This document shows, one piece after another, positions 8,864 to 17,187 of a stretch of DNA of 64,000 bases. The notes beneath the pieces are model-generated. The model was not told where the DNA came from, did no database searches, and worked only from the letters and a program-made list of their open reading frames with translations. The translations under genes were made by a program, and so were the position numbers. Position 1 is the stretch's first letter, and each line of letters starts with the position of its first letter. Origin of the DNA: Bacteroidota bacterium (lineage in GTDB: Bacteria; Bacteroidota; Bacteroidia; Flavobacteriales_D; Crocinitomicaceae); NCBI GenBank assembly GCA_016192075.1, contig JACPUU010000021.1, positions 1 through 64,000 on the forward strand. The letters run 5' to 3'.

Positions 8864-10642
8864 CTACTGAATAACCAGTTTCTGAACCAGTTTATAATTG
8901 CCCGTAGTAATTACAACCTGGTAAATTCCGGCTGAATAATCAGCGGCGTCCAGAAAGAAATTTTTTGTTCCTCTGTCCAGGGTTCCGTCAAAAATAACAG
9001 CAACGGTTTCACCCAGCATATTGGTCATGGTAACAGTACAATTTAATGACTGATTACACAGCACCGGAATAACGGTAATTGCATTGGCCGGATTTGGATA
9101 AATGGACTGAAACTGAATTGGATTTTCAACTGCAATTTCAGCTACCGAACCCATGACCAGGAATTGGTGATAACCATCTGGCGCAGGTATCGGATGTGAC
9201 GCAACCCGTCCGTTTACAGCTTCTGCACGAATGTAATAATAAACCGTTGTGCCGGCAGCCTGAGCCGGAATTGAACCTGTCCACACATCACCCGTTGTAT
9301 TGGACATGGCCACTTCAGTATACGAACCGGCAAGTGACGTTTTGTAAAAAATGCTGGCCGATGCAATGCCTGATTTATGTTTAATTTCTGCTGACGCCAG
9401 ATACGGGTTAAGATCATCAAACGTATCTTCCAGCTTTTGGTGTGAAATCAACAGCGGATCGCTTACACCAACGGTATGTGTAATGCAGTGAATGGCACCG
9501 CCTGCACTGATTAAATTCATGCCGGTGTCATCTACATCAATAGGAACAATGGTATAACCCGGCATGGCATTGCCTAAAATATTCAGCGCAATGGTATCAT
9601 ATTCCTGCCGGTAAGTAGGCAGCAAAATGGTTTTATTTACAAATGTCTGGTTGGCGTATGTGCGGTATGAACCTCCGGCATCCGGATACAAACCCGAAGT
9701 ACTTGGCGGCTGCGGAACACGGATAACCTTAAACGGGGTACCGAATTTGGTGGTATAGTTATCCAAAACATACTGTAGGTTTGCTTCTATCTGAGGCCCG
9801 TCAGCAATCCCCGCCGGATATTCGCCCACCAGCAATGTCTGTTCATCAATAATTTTGATGTGCATGTCAATGTGATGAATTCCATCGTAAGGGAGTACTG
9901 TCATTTTGATGTAAGTGTTAATACCCATCCAGCTTTGAAAAATGGCATCAATTTCAGCTTCTGTGTGATTTGGATACGACAGGGCATACGTGCCGGCACC
10001 ATCATTTTCATCGAGAATCAATTCAGAGGCAAATGCCTGTCCGCTTCCGTCAGACATCCAGTTACCACCGGTATTCATAATGCGGTTTGGATTTGCTGTT
10101 GTTGAATAAAGATCTATTCCAAGGTACGCGGCATAGGTATCTGGTATTACATCATCGTAAGGCCGGGGACGGTTATAAATCCAATCTACCAGAATCAGCG
10201 AATCAACATCGTTTACATAAACTGAATTGGCGCCGTAATCTCTGATCCAGATTGAATTCCAGTCGGTTTCAATGTAGTCAATGTTTACATCAGGCACACT
10301 GTTACTGGTGAGATATGATTTAACGGTAACAGAATCGGTACACATGATAATTACCAGGCATTCTTCCTGCGCGGCATCTACAATTTTACGCTGAATGGTA
10401 TTATACTGACCTGTCCAGGTAACAACAAGAGCCTGCACTTCCTCCCACTCTGCCGCGGTGCGGAGGGATGAAAAAGGTGGTGGTGTAGAAATACCACGAT
10501 CATCAAAACTCTGAAGGTATGCTTCCATCATCCCCTTCTCTGCCTCGGTCATATAACGGGGCAAATTGGTTTCAGTCTGGGAAAGGGAAGTGAAGCAAAC
10601 GAATAAGCCTGCCAGGCAAATTAAGACAAATTTCAATTTCAT
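8864..10642 (-). CDS. Secreted peptidyl-arginine/agmatine deiminase family enzyme with T9SS sorting domain
   Basis: The 592-residue protein has a signal peptide (cleavage near SLSQ, residue 22) and a PPAD/agmatine-deiminase catalytic domain from about 60 to 400. Candidate active-site residues are Asp135 in WIRDYG, His257 and Asp259 in HHIDMH, and Cys386 in GGAIHC, in the order known for the Porphyromonas enzyme. A beta-sandwich module follows (about 400-500), then a type A T9SS sorting domain with the typical YPNPA start and a final LVQKLVIQ. The family hydrolyses guanidino groups of arginine residues or agmatine, giving citrulline or N-carbamoylputrescine plus ammonia. Export to the cell surface is expected. 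Substrate cannot be decided from sequence. Confidence 0.85.
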   Translation of the reverse strand: MKLKFVLICLAGLFVCFTSLSQTETNLPRYMTEAEKGMMEAYLQSFDDRGISTPPPFSSLRTAAEWEEVQALVVTWTGQYNTIQRKIVDAAQEECLVIIMCTDSVTVKSYLTSNSVPDVNIDYIETDWNSIWIRDYGANSVYVNDVDSLILVDWIYNRPRPYDDVIPDTYAAYLGIDLYSTTANPNRIMNTGGNWMSDGSGQAFASELILDENDGAGTYALSYPNHTEAEIDAIFQSWMGINTYIKMTVLPYDGIHHIDMHIKIIDEQTLLVGEYPAGIADGPQIEANLQYVLDNYTTKFGTPFKVIRVPQPPSTSGLYPDAGGSYRTYANQTFVNKTILLPTYRQEYDTIALNILGNAMPGYTIVPIDVDDTGMNLISAGGAIHCITHTVGVSDPLLISHQKLEDTFDDLNPYLASAEIKHKSGIASASIFYKTSLAGSYTEVAMSNTTGDVWTGSIPAQAAGTTVYYYIRAEAVNGRVASHPIPAPDGYHQFLVMGSVAEIAVENPIQFQSIYPNPANAITVIPVLCNQSLNCTVTMTNMLGETVAVIFDGTLDRGTKNFFLDAADYSAGIYQVVITTGNYKLVQKLVIQ

Positions 10643-10839
10643 GGATACAACTTGAGTGTGACCAATTTACGCTTTTTTTGAAGATCACCGTGAAATAATA
10701 CCCCACAAAAAATAAGCATCAAAGGCATCCAATGCAATTGCCAATCGTCTGAATTAAAAGATTAAGCGAATATTAATTTCACTCAAAAACTTGCTTTTTT
10801 AGTATAAATTGATTAGCTTCGTCTCCCTTTTTGAAAAAA

Positions 10840-11319
10840 ATGAAGGTTTCGAACATCGGAATCATATTACTTACTCTGATGGTTTTAGCAAAATATGTTA
10901 TTTCGCTGAATACCATGACTCTGGAAGATGGCTCTTTCAAAGATGGTTTGGCCATTGACTATACTGTCGTTCAAAAAGAATTAACGAATTATCAGAATCA
11001 GCAACAGGCTGAACCACTATTGGCTTATAACCCTGTTGAACCTGTTGTTGCTGTTGTACAAACAGACATTCCCGCAACCAATCACCATCATGCAGCCAAT
11101 GAATCACCAGACATTGCTGACAGTTTTGTTGTAACGGAAACAGAAAACCTGGAGGGACCGGCACCCATGGAATATGCCAACACCCTGGTTGTTTACAACC
11201 CATCTAACCCAGTTATTGCACAAATGACCACGCAATACCTGGATCCTGAAGATTCAGAACCCTTGGATCAGGGTAACACCCTTATCAATGAAATGCAAAT
11301 GATGATGCCGCGCAGATAG
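10840..11319 (+). CDS. Membrane-anchored small protein of unknown function
   Basis: The ATG at 10840 is preferred over the in-frame TTG at 10831. The product (159 residues) has one hydrophobic N-terminal segment (IGIILLTLMVLAKYVISL) and a long polar, Gln/Asn/Pro-rich remainder with two similar blocks, LLAYNPVEPVVAVVQ and LVVYNPSNPVIAQM. It ends MMMPRR. No known domain was recognised. The gene stands alone between a divergent deiminase gene and a convergent oxidoreductase gene. Confidence 0.6.
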   Translation: MKVSNIGIILLTLMVLAKYVISLNTMTLEDGSFKDGLAIDYTVVQKELTNYQNQQQAEPLLAYNPVEPVVAVVQTDIPATNHHHAANESPDIADSFVVTETENLEGPAPMEYANTLVVYNPSNPVIAQMTTQYLDPEDSEPLDQGNTLINEMQMMMPRR

Positions 11320-11338
11320 TAGTTGCCTGCAAAGAAAA

Positions 11339-11986
11339 TCAATCTTCAGCTTCAAGACACTCCGTTAAAATTTTTGCAAACTCCGCCTCAGGCTGTGCCC
11401 CTGAAATACCAAATTTGCGGTTAAATACAAAAAACGGAACGCCCTGTAAACCCAAATGTTGTCCCTCTATACTATTCTGCCGTACGGCGTTTCCAAAATC
11501 AGAACCTTCCACCATTTTTTTTACCTCAGCGGCATCAATACCCAATTTATTACCCAGGTCAATGAGTGTATCTTTAGCAGCAATATCTTTTCCCTCTGTA
11601 AAATAAGCGTTGAAAAGAAGCTCAACAGCCTCATTCCCTTTTCCGTATTTTTTAGCCAGGTGCTCAAACCGGTGCGCATCAAATGAATTCGCAATTTTTA
11701 CGTCATCAAACCGATACTCAAGACCAACCTCAGCTGCCATTTTTGTAACATTTTCATGCATTTTTTTGGACCATTCCAGGTCTCTCCCATAGCGTTCAGC
11801 CAGGTAGGCGTAAATCCCTTTTCCGGGTTGTGATTGCAAATCCGGATCCAGCTGAAAACTCTTCCATTCAATTTCTACATTGTGCTGCTGCGGAAAATTT
11901 TTCAGCGCTGCTTCAAGTCTTCTTTTTCCAATGTAGCAAAACGGGCAGACAATATCCGACCACACTTCTATTTTAATTTTTTTCAT
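11339..11986 (-). CDS. FrnE-like DsbA-family oxidoreductase
   Basis: The chosen ATG at 11986 gives 215 residues beginning MKKIKIEVWSDIVCPFCYIG. A longer frame up to 12118 exists but overlaps the pirin gene and adds a basic non-homologous tail. The CPFC motif near residue 14 and the block EWKSFQLDP mark the FrnE subgroup of the thioredoxin-fold DsbA/2-hydroxychromene-2-carboxylate isomerase superfamily. There is no signal peptide, so it acts in the cytoplasm, probably as a thiol-disulfide oxidoreductase. It starts 10 bp after the stop of the pirin gene, consistent with one operon. Confidence 0.85.
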   Translation of the reverse strand: MKKIKIEVWSDIVCPFCYIGKRRLEAALKNFPQQHNVEIEWKSFQLDPDLQSQPGKGIYAYLAERYGRDLEWSKKMHENVTKMAAEVGLEYRFDDVKIANSFDAHRFEHLAKKYGKGNEAVELLFNAYFTEGKDIAAKDTLIDLGNKLGIDAAEVKKMVEGSDFGNAVRQNSIEGQHLGLQGVPFFVFNRKFGISGAQPEAEFAKILTECLEAED

Positions 11987-11996
11987 CAGCCGGTTC

Positions 11997-13130
11997 TTAT
12001 TTTTTTTCTTCCAACGTTCCGTCAGCATGCTTTGCAAAACGCCCCTTTGACCGGTCATGCACCTGCGCATAACTTGGCCATGGCCAGCCGCCAAACTGCG
12101 TGGCATGGTAATCATCAAACGCCTGCTGAATTTCTTCTTTGGTATTCATCACAAAGGGTCCGTACTGAATTACGTTCTCCCCGATTGGTTTGCCCTGCAA
12201 AATCAAAATACGCGATTCCCAATTACCATTTTCAACTTCCAGGTCCATATCAGGTTCAACCTCTACGGCATGATAGCCTGAAATTTGTTTACCGGCAATT
12301 GTAATAGACTCACCCTGGTAAAAATACAGGGTACGGTTCACCCCGGCTTCTGTTTTAGGCAGTATCCATTTGCCATTGGCCTCTAGTGTGATGTTCCATA
12401 CCGCAACCTGATTTGCCGTATTTGCTGCCCATGAATCGGGCGGTGCAGAAGCGGCCTGCAGGTTGCCCAATGAACCGGCAATAATTTCTATTTCTGCCTT
12501 TTTGCCGGACTGATCTTTTTGAGTCAGGTGCGGAATATCTTCAGACCACATCATTTTAAAATGCGGTTCCACCATTTTATTTTTTGCAGGCAGGTTAAGC
12601 CAGATTTGAAAAAGCTCCATCGGGTTTTCTTTGTCGGCATGAATCAAAGGAAACATTTCTGAATGTTGTACGCCTTTTCCAGCTGTCATCCACTGCACAT
12701 CACCATTTCCATAACGGCCTGCTGCCCCCATCGAGTCAGCATGATCTACCAACCCTTCCCTGACTACCGTAATGGTTTCAAAACCGCGGTGCGGATGCCC
12801 CGGAAACCCCGGAACCGTTTTGCCATGGTACATGCGAAAGCCGTCTTTGATAATAAAATCATCTCCCAAAAAACGGCCTTTCAGGTAACTGGTGTCAGGC
12901 CCCATTTGCTCATTGCCTTTTGGAAATTTATCTTCGTGATGCACACAAAATAAAAACGGATCCTGCGTTTCCCACTGAAAGCCCATAGGCTTTATTTTTT
13001 TGATTGGTTCTTTTGCTGAACTCATTGTCTTATCCTCTTTTTTTGATCGCCCGTAGGCCAATGATGGCAAAGCAACTAACCCCGTAAGCCCGAGTGATAA
13101 TTTGCCCAGAAACGTTCTGCGATTGCTCAT
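11997..13130 (-). CDS. Pirin-family protein with Tat-like signal
   Basis: The ATG at 13130 gives 377 residues; an alternative ATG lies at 13157. The bicupin pirin fold is shown by HPHRGFETIT and GKGVQHSE, which hold the metal-binding His residues of the first cupin, and a C-terminal cupin around 255-345. Some bacterial pirins oxidise quercetin and others bind regulatory partners; the role here is unknown. Unusually, the first 30 residues read SNRRTFLGKLSLGLTGL, a twin-arginine pattern with a hydrophobic stretch and an ALPSLAYG tail, suggesting export. The gene is probably co-transcribed with the FrnE-like gene downstream. Confidence 0.85.
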   Translation of the reverse strand: MSNRRTFLGKLSLGLTGLVALPSLAYGRSKKEDKTMSSAKEPIKKIKPMGFQWETQDPFLFCVHHEDKFPKGNEQMGPDTSYLKGRFLGDDFIIKDGFRMYHGKTVPGFPGHPHRGFETITVVREGLVDHADSMGAAGRYGNGDVQWMTAGKGVQHSEMFPLIHADKENPMELFQIWLNLPAKNKMVEPHFKMMWSEDIPHLTQKDQSGKKAEIEIIAGSLGNLQAASAPPDSWAANTANQVAVWNITLEANGKWILPKTEAGVNRTLYFYQGESITIAGKQISGYHAVEVEPDMDLEVENGNWESRILILQGKPIGENVIQYGPFVMNTKEEIQQAFDDYHATQFGGWPWPSYAQVHDRSKGRFAKHADGTLEEKK

Positions 13131-13228
13131 AGAAGACAAAATTACATGTTTAAACAAATAATTGTGCTTTTATAAGAAATAATTAACATACCGGGTTGCC
13201 ATTTTTGAAAAATGAGCCAGGTACGCTT

Positions 13229-13534
13229 TTATAGTTTAACCCCTTTGTAAAGTACGCTTAGCTGAACAGAAGCCTCTTTGAGATGCAGAAATTTTTTGCG
13301 GGTTTCATCTGCCATAAATTGTTGAAACCAGTTTTCATTTTCAAACTCAACCAGGTGAATTTCATAAGGTTTTTCAGCGTTTCCTTCAATATAGGCAGCA
13401 CTATCAGGCCGCAAGCGCAGTAGTAACCTGCCCCGGTATCTGGAGATTATGGGAATTGCCAGCGCTTCAAATTCATCAAAAACTTTTTCAGCACCGGGCT
13501 TAATATAAATGAGCTGCGTAATAAAAACAGTCAT
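13229..13534 (-). CDS. Small dimeric alpha-beta-barrel-like protein
   Basis: Starting at the ATG at 13534 the protein has 101 residues (MTVFITQLIYIKPGAEKVF). The pattern of a beta strand, a helix (GAEKVFDEFEALAIPII), strands with IHLVEFEN and a C-terminal helix with FLHLKEASVQ suggests the DUF1330/antibiotic-monooxygenase type ferredoxin-like fold. Function is unknown. It begins 4 bp after the stop of the preceding gene, so the two are very likely translated from one message. Confidence 0.65.
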   Translation of the reverse strand: MTVFITQLIYIKPGAEKVFDEFEALAIPIISRYRGRLLLRLRPDSAAYIEGNAEKPYEIHLVEFENENWFQQFMADETRKKFLHLKEASVQLSVLYKGVKL

Positions 13535-13538
13535 ACAC

Positions 13539-13823
13539 TTAATGCGTTTCAAGTTCAGCTTTAACGGCTTTCAAAATGCCTTTGCCATATTCCACGTCTT
13601 TTGGGCAGGCAGTGCGCACACGTGAATCAAATTCACTGAAAAAAGGATGTTGTTCCCCAAAATTTTTCACGATTAGGGCCAGGCCCCCGCTCCTGAACTC
13701 AGCAAACAAAGCAGCATTTACACGCTGCCTGGGAATGGTGCCGGTGTCTGTTTCTTTACCGGCCAATGTGCGTTCAGCCAGGTCAAGCAATGCATTTAGT
13801 CTGGATTTTGAATCAACGTGCAT
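13539..13823 (-). CDS. Small cytoplasmic protein, unknown function
   Basis: This 94-residue protein (MHVDSKSRLNALLDLAERTL) has no signal peptide or membrane segment. It contains AALFAEFRSGGLALI and a C-terminal CPKDVEYGKGILKAVKAEL. I do not recognise the family. It is first in a two-gene unit with the DUF1330-like gene. Confidence 0.6.
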   Translation of the reverse strand: MHVDSKSRLNALLDLAERTLAGKETDTGTIPRQRVNAALFAEFRSGGLALIVKNFGEQHPFFSEFDSRVRTACPKDVEYGKGILKAVKAELETH

Positions 13824-13943
13824 ACCAGTTGTTTTTATGAAAGGTATTCATTTTGGCTGAAATAAAGAAACCCTGGCAACCTGATAACACCCAACAGGAC
13901 TATTCTTTATCTTTAAACCCATTATTCATTTAACCCCCAATTA

Positions 13944-16049
13944 ATGAACACTGCATTTTACCCGGCAAGCCCCACCGGTTTGCCACCTGACCTTACCGCA
14001 CTCAGCCGGTCGTACAAAATCAAAGTGACACTTGCCATTGCATCTATTGTGGTATTTTTTCTGCTCTATTTTTCAATGATTGCCGCACTGGGCTGGCTGG
14101 TTTATTATTCGTTTGTCTATGATCCGGTATACCTCAACAAGCTCACCATTATTTTAAAACTGGGAGCCATAGCCGGGTCAATTATGCTTTTCATTTTTAC
14201 CCTGAAATTTATTTTCAAACTGAAAAATCACAAGCCCGAAAACCGCATTAAACTTAACATGTCTGAACATCCCAGGCTGGCTGCATTTATTGATCAGATC
14301 TGCAAAGAAACGGGTGCGCCCAAGCCAAAATCGGTTTATGCTGACCCGGACGTAAACGCTTACGTTGCCTATACCAATGTCTGGCAAAGCCTCATTCTAC
14401 CTACCAAAAAAGATCTGACCTTAGGGCTGGGACTTGTAAGTTGCGTGAACCTGTCTGAATTCAAAGCAATCACTGCGCACGAATTCGGGCACTTTGCACA
14501 ACGCAGCATGAAAGTGGGCAGCTACATTTTGTCTGCCAACACCATTATTCACGACATGATTTTTAACCGCGATAAATGGGATCAGACACTGGCTAACTGG
14601 CGCGCATCCGATATACGGCTATCATTTGCCGCATGGATTATTACACCTGTTATCTGGATTATCCGGCAGATTCTGAATTTGTTTTACCAGTTTCTGAACA
14701 TCATGTATTCATCACTTTCACGTGAAATGGAGTTTAATGCCGATAAAGTAGCAGTAAGTGTAACCGGCAGTGAACCTATCGTATCCGGCCTCTGGAAACT
14801 GGATACCGGCGTAACCGCCTGGAATGAAACATTGAATCACGCCTACACCGCGGGACGCAAAAATCAATTTGTCAAAAACCTTTACACGCATCACATCCGC
14901 GCAATTGAAAAGGCAACACCGGCACAAACCAAATTGCTGACGGAAATGCCGGCAGATCAACGCGGCGGAAAGCTTTATTTTACCGAATCAGAAAATTCGA
15001 AAGTGGGCATGTATGCCAGTCACCCACCCAATGATCAACGCGAAAACAGCGCCAAAAAACCATTTGTTGCAACCATTGAAGATGTACGATCACCCTGGAT
15101 TTTATTTGACCTGCCAACCCTGGTACAGGAAAAAATGACCGAAGTGATCTATGAAAAATACCTGCAGCGAAAACCTGAAAACTGTATCAGCGATGAAACT
15201 TTTGAACAATACATTGCTGCCGAATCAAAAGGCAAGGAACTTTTTGCCGAATACGATAATACCTTTGAAAACCGTTTTCTCACAATACCAGAATTGAATA
15301 CCCTTCAAAACGTATCTCCCACATTATACAATCCTGAGCTGCTTAAAAAACTAAAAGCAGCGATCATTGAAAAAATGCAACCGGTGCGCGAACTGGAGGC
15401 CCTGATGCTGAAAGTACAGAACATAGCACAAGGAACCTCCACCGAAAAAACATTCAATTTCAACGGAAAAAGTTACGGAAAACGCAACCTGAATGAAGGT
15501 TATGACGCTTTAATGAAAGAACGCGAAAAACTCTTTCGTGAAAATTTCAGCGACTGGGACAAACAATTTTGTGAACTGCATTTTTCACTCGCAAAAAAAA
15601 CCGGGCGTGACACCGAACTGCAAAATTTGTATGGGCAGCATCAGCAAATCACTGTTTTTTACCAGCACCTGGCAGGTTTTAGAAATGCAGTGCTGCAAAG
15701 ACTTGCCGGACTTCAAAACCGCAATGATATTCAGCCCTCAGAGCTCACTGATTTCTCGAATTTTATAGATCAGCATCTTCTTGAACTCAACAAAATGCTG
15801 GTTGCTTTTGATCAGTTTCATTTTGTGGCTCTGCCCAATATCAGCAGCACGCACGAGCTGAAAGAAGCCATTATAGAAGGTGGCCAGTTTAAACGTGAAT
15901 ACGGAAAAATATTTGAAAACGGTGGCTTTGACCGCATTGGCCAGCAAATTGAATCTGCCGTGGCACATTGCCAGCGCCTTGATCAGAAAAGTGTGGCTGC
16001 TATTCTGGAAATGCATGGGGAGATGGAGAAGGAAGTTACCACGCCTTAA
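13944..16049 (+). CDS. M48-family membrane zinc metalloprotease
   Basis: The 701-residue protein has two N-terminal membrane segments (about 27-55 and 68-92), then a metalloprotease domain with the zinc motif H179-EFG-H183 and a third ligand Glu263 in EMEFNAD, as in HtpX/Ste24-like M48 peptidases. Another hydrophobic segment lies around 225-255, near the second catalytic block. The C-terminal ~350 residues are polar and helical, much longer than in HtpX (about 290 residues), and could bind partners or substrates. It probably degrades or processes membrane proteins. It is 34 bp upstream of the TonB-like pair, which may be co-transcribed. Confidence 0.85.
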   Translation: MNTAFYPASPTGLPPDLTALSRSYKIKVTLAIASIVVFFLLYFSMIAALGWLVYYSFVYDPVYLNKLTIILKLGAIAGSIMLFIFTLKFIFKLKNHKPENRIKLNMSEHPRLAAFIDQICKETGAPKPKSVYADPDVNAYVAYTNVWQSLILPTKKDLTLGLGLVSCVNLSEFKAITAHEFGHFAQRSMKVGSYILSANTIIHDMIFNRDKWDQTLANWRASDIRLSFAAWIITPVIWIIRQILNLFYQFLNIMYSSLSREMEFNADKVAVSVTGSEPIVSGLWKLDTGVTAWNETLNHAYTAGRKNQFVKNLYTHHIRAIEKATPAQTKLLTEMPADQRGGKLYFTESENSKVGMYASHPPNDQRENSAKKPFVATIEDVRSPWILFDLPTLVQEKMTEVIYEKYLQRKPENCISDETFEQYIAAESKGKELFAEYDNTFENRFLTIPELNTLQNVSPTLYNPELLKKLKAAIIEKMQPVRELEALMLKVQNIAQGTSTEKTFNFNGKSYGKRNLNEGYDALMKEREKLFRENFSDWDKQFCELHFSLAKKTGRDTELQNLYGQHQQITVFYQHLAGFRNAVLQRLAGLQNRNDIQPSELTDFSNFIDQHLLELNKMLVAFDQFHFVALPNISSTHELKEAIIEGGQFKREYGKIFENGGFDRIGQQIESAVAHCQRLDQKSVAAILEMHGEMEKEVTTP

Positions 16050-16081
16050 AGATTTAATTTTATTCTAATTTTCAGAAAACT

Positions 16082-16468
16082 ATGAACCGCCTTTTTCTTT
16101 TGGCAATAATGTTGCTATGTATTAAAGGGCTTTACGCCCAGGACACAACAGACAGAATTTTTGATTTTGCCGAAGTCGAACCTCAATTCAAAGGAGGCGA
16201 AAAGGGCATGATTAAATTCATTCAGAAAGAAGTCAATTACCCGGAGGAGGCTCGGGAAAAGGGTGAACAAGGAACCGTTTACATACAATTCGTAGTGGAA
16301 AAAGATGGTTCTTTATCCAACATTGTAGTACTCAAAGGGGCTTCGCAATTATTGGACGAAGAAGCAGTAAGAGTAGTTTCCAAAATGCCCAAATGGAAAC
16401 CGGGTAAACAAAAAGGCAAAGTAGTGCGGGTACGTTATCAGATTCCGATCAGATTTAGCATTGCATAG
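16082..16468 (+). CDS. Secreted TonB C-terminal domain protein (first of tandem pair)
   Basis: The protein of 128 residues has a signal peptide ending LYAQ (about residue 20) and then almost directly a TonB C-terminal domain: FKGGEKGMIKFIQKEVNYPEEAR, shortened here to its key features Phe-Lys-Gly-Gly and YPEEAR, then GTVYIQFVVEKDGS and MPKWKPGKQKGK. TonB normally anchors in the inner membrane through an uncleaved helix and a Pro-rich linker; both are missing here, so this looks like a free periplasmic form, or the helix is not cleaved. Partners are unknown. Confidence 0.8.
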   Translation: MNRLFLLAIMLLCIKGLYAQDTTDRIFDFAEVEPQFKGGEKGMIKFIQKEVNYPEEAREKGEQGTVYIQFVVEKDGSLSNIVVLKGASQLLDEEAVRVVSKMPKWKPGKQKGKVVRVRYQIPIRFSIA

Positions 16469-16487
16469 GTATACAAAACTAAACAGG

Positions 16488-16892
16488 ATGAGAACTCTAA
16501 TCATCGCTTTATTGGTCCTCCAAAGTGTCGGTGCTGTATCTCAGGTAACAGATGAAGAAGTCATCATTACCTGTGAGTGCATTTTTGATTGGAGCGAATC
16601 ATATCCGATGTTTCCGGGAGGCGAAGACTCCCTGCAAAGCTTTCTCAAAACAAATTCAGTTTACCCGCAGGAAGCATTTGAAAACAAAGAACAGGGAACC
16701 GTTTATGTGCGATTTCTTGTAAATTCAGACGGTAGCATCAGGGATGCAAAAATTCACAAGAGCGTCAGTCCATCGCTTGATGCGGAAGCACTGCGCATCG
16801 TTAATTCAATGCCTAAGTGGATTCCCGGAGAGCAAGCCGGAAAACGTATTCGGGTGCGTTATGAATTACCCATAAGTTTTCGGTTGATTTAA
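16488..16892 (+). CDS. Secreted TonB C-terminal domain protein (second of tandem pair)
   Basis: Starting at the ATG at 16488 (an upstream in-frame TTG at 16461 would overlap the previous gene) the protein has 134 residues. A signal peptide ends near GAVSQ, and the TonB C-terminal fold follows with MFPGGEDSLQSFL, GTVYVRFLVNSDGS and MPKWIPGEQAGKR. It is a clear paralogue of the gene 19 bp upstream, sharing the last 80 residues closely (both contain EQGTVY and a PKW.PG turn), so a tandem duplication is likely. It has an added ITCECIFDW segment after the signal. Confidence 0.8.
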   Translation: MRTLIIALLVLQSVGAVSQVTDEEVIITCECIFDWSESYPMFPGGEDSLQSFLKTNSVYPQEAFENKEQGTVYVRFLVNSDGSIRDAKIHKSVSPSLDAEALRIVNSMPKWIPGEQAGKRIRVRYELPISFRLI

Positions 16893-16951
16893 TAGTAAAA
16901 ACCCTTAAAGGAAGTTAGAAGCTTTTCTGCCAGCAGACGCAAGAATTTTTT

Positions 16952-17084
16952 TTCCCGCTGATCGCGAGGTTTAGCGACGCTGATTTTATTCGCAGATAAG
17001 GCGCAGATCAAACTTACTTACAAAATAGATTTGCGAAAATCCGCGCATTTTTTCTGCGCTGCGACACTTCGCAATCTGCGGGAA
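16952..17084. repeat. Intergenic imperfect foldback (inverted repeat) element
   Basis: The arms at 16952-16980 (ttcccgctgatcgcgaggt...) and 17056-17084 (...acttcgcaatctgcgggaa) are near-complementary: CCCGC-GAT-GCGA-GT matches after reverse complement, with most differences being T/C or G/A that allow wobble pairs. Inner segments (gctgattttattcgc and gcgaaaatccgcgc) also pair. The gap between the TonB-like gene and cphA (16893-17187) has no credible ORF, so this element is its main content. It may act as a bidirectional terminator or be a dispersed intergenic repeat. Confidence 0.55.
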
Positions 17085-17187
17085 GAACCTTTACGATCAC
17101 CCACTTGGCTCTTACATAACTTCTGAAATCAGCCTTCATTAATCGCTATTCTGCATTCAAAAAATTGCTTTCAGTTTCGCCGAAAAA

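Noticed and set aside
11986-12118. Longer N-terminus of the FrnE-like protein (start at 12118)
   Set aside because: It would overlap the 3' end of the pirin gene by more than 120 bp and adds 44 basic residues not found in the family; the ATG at 11986 fits the conserved start.
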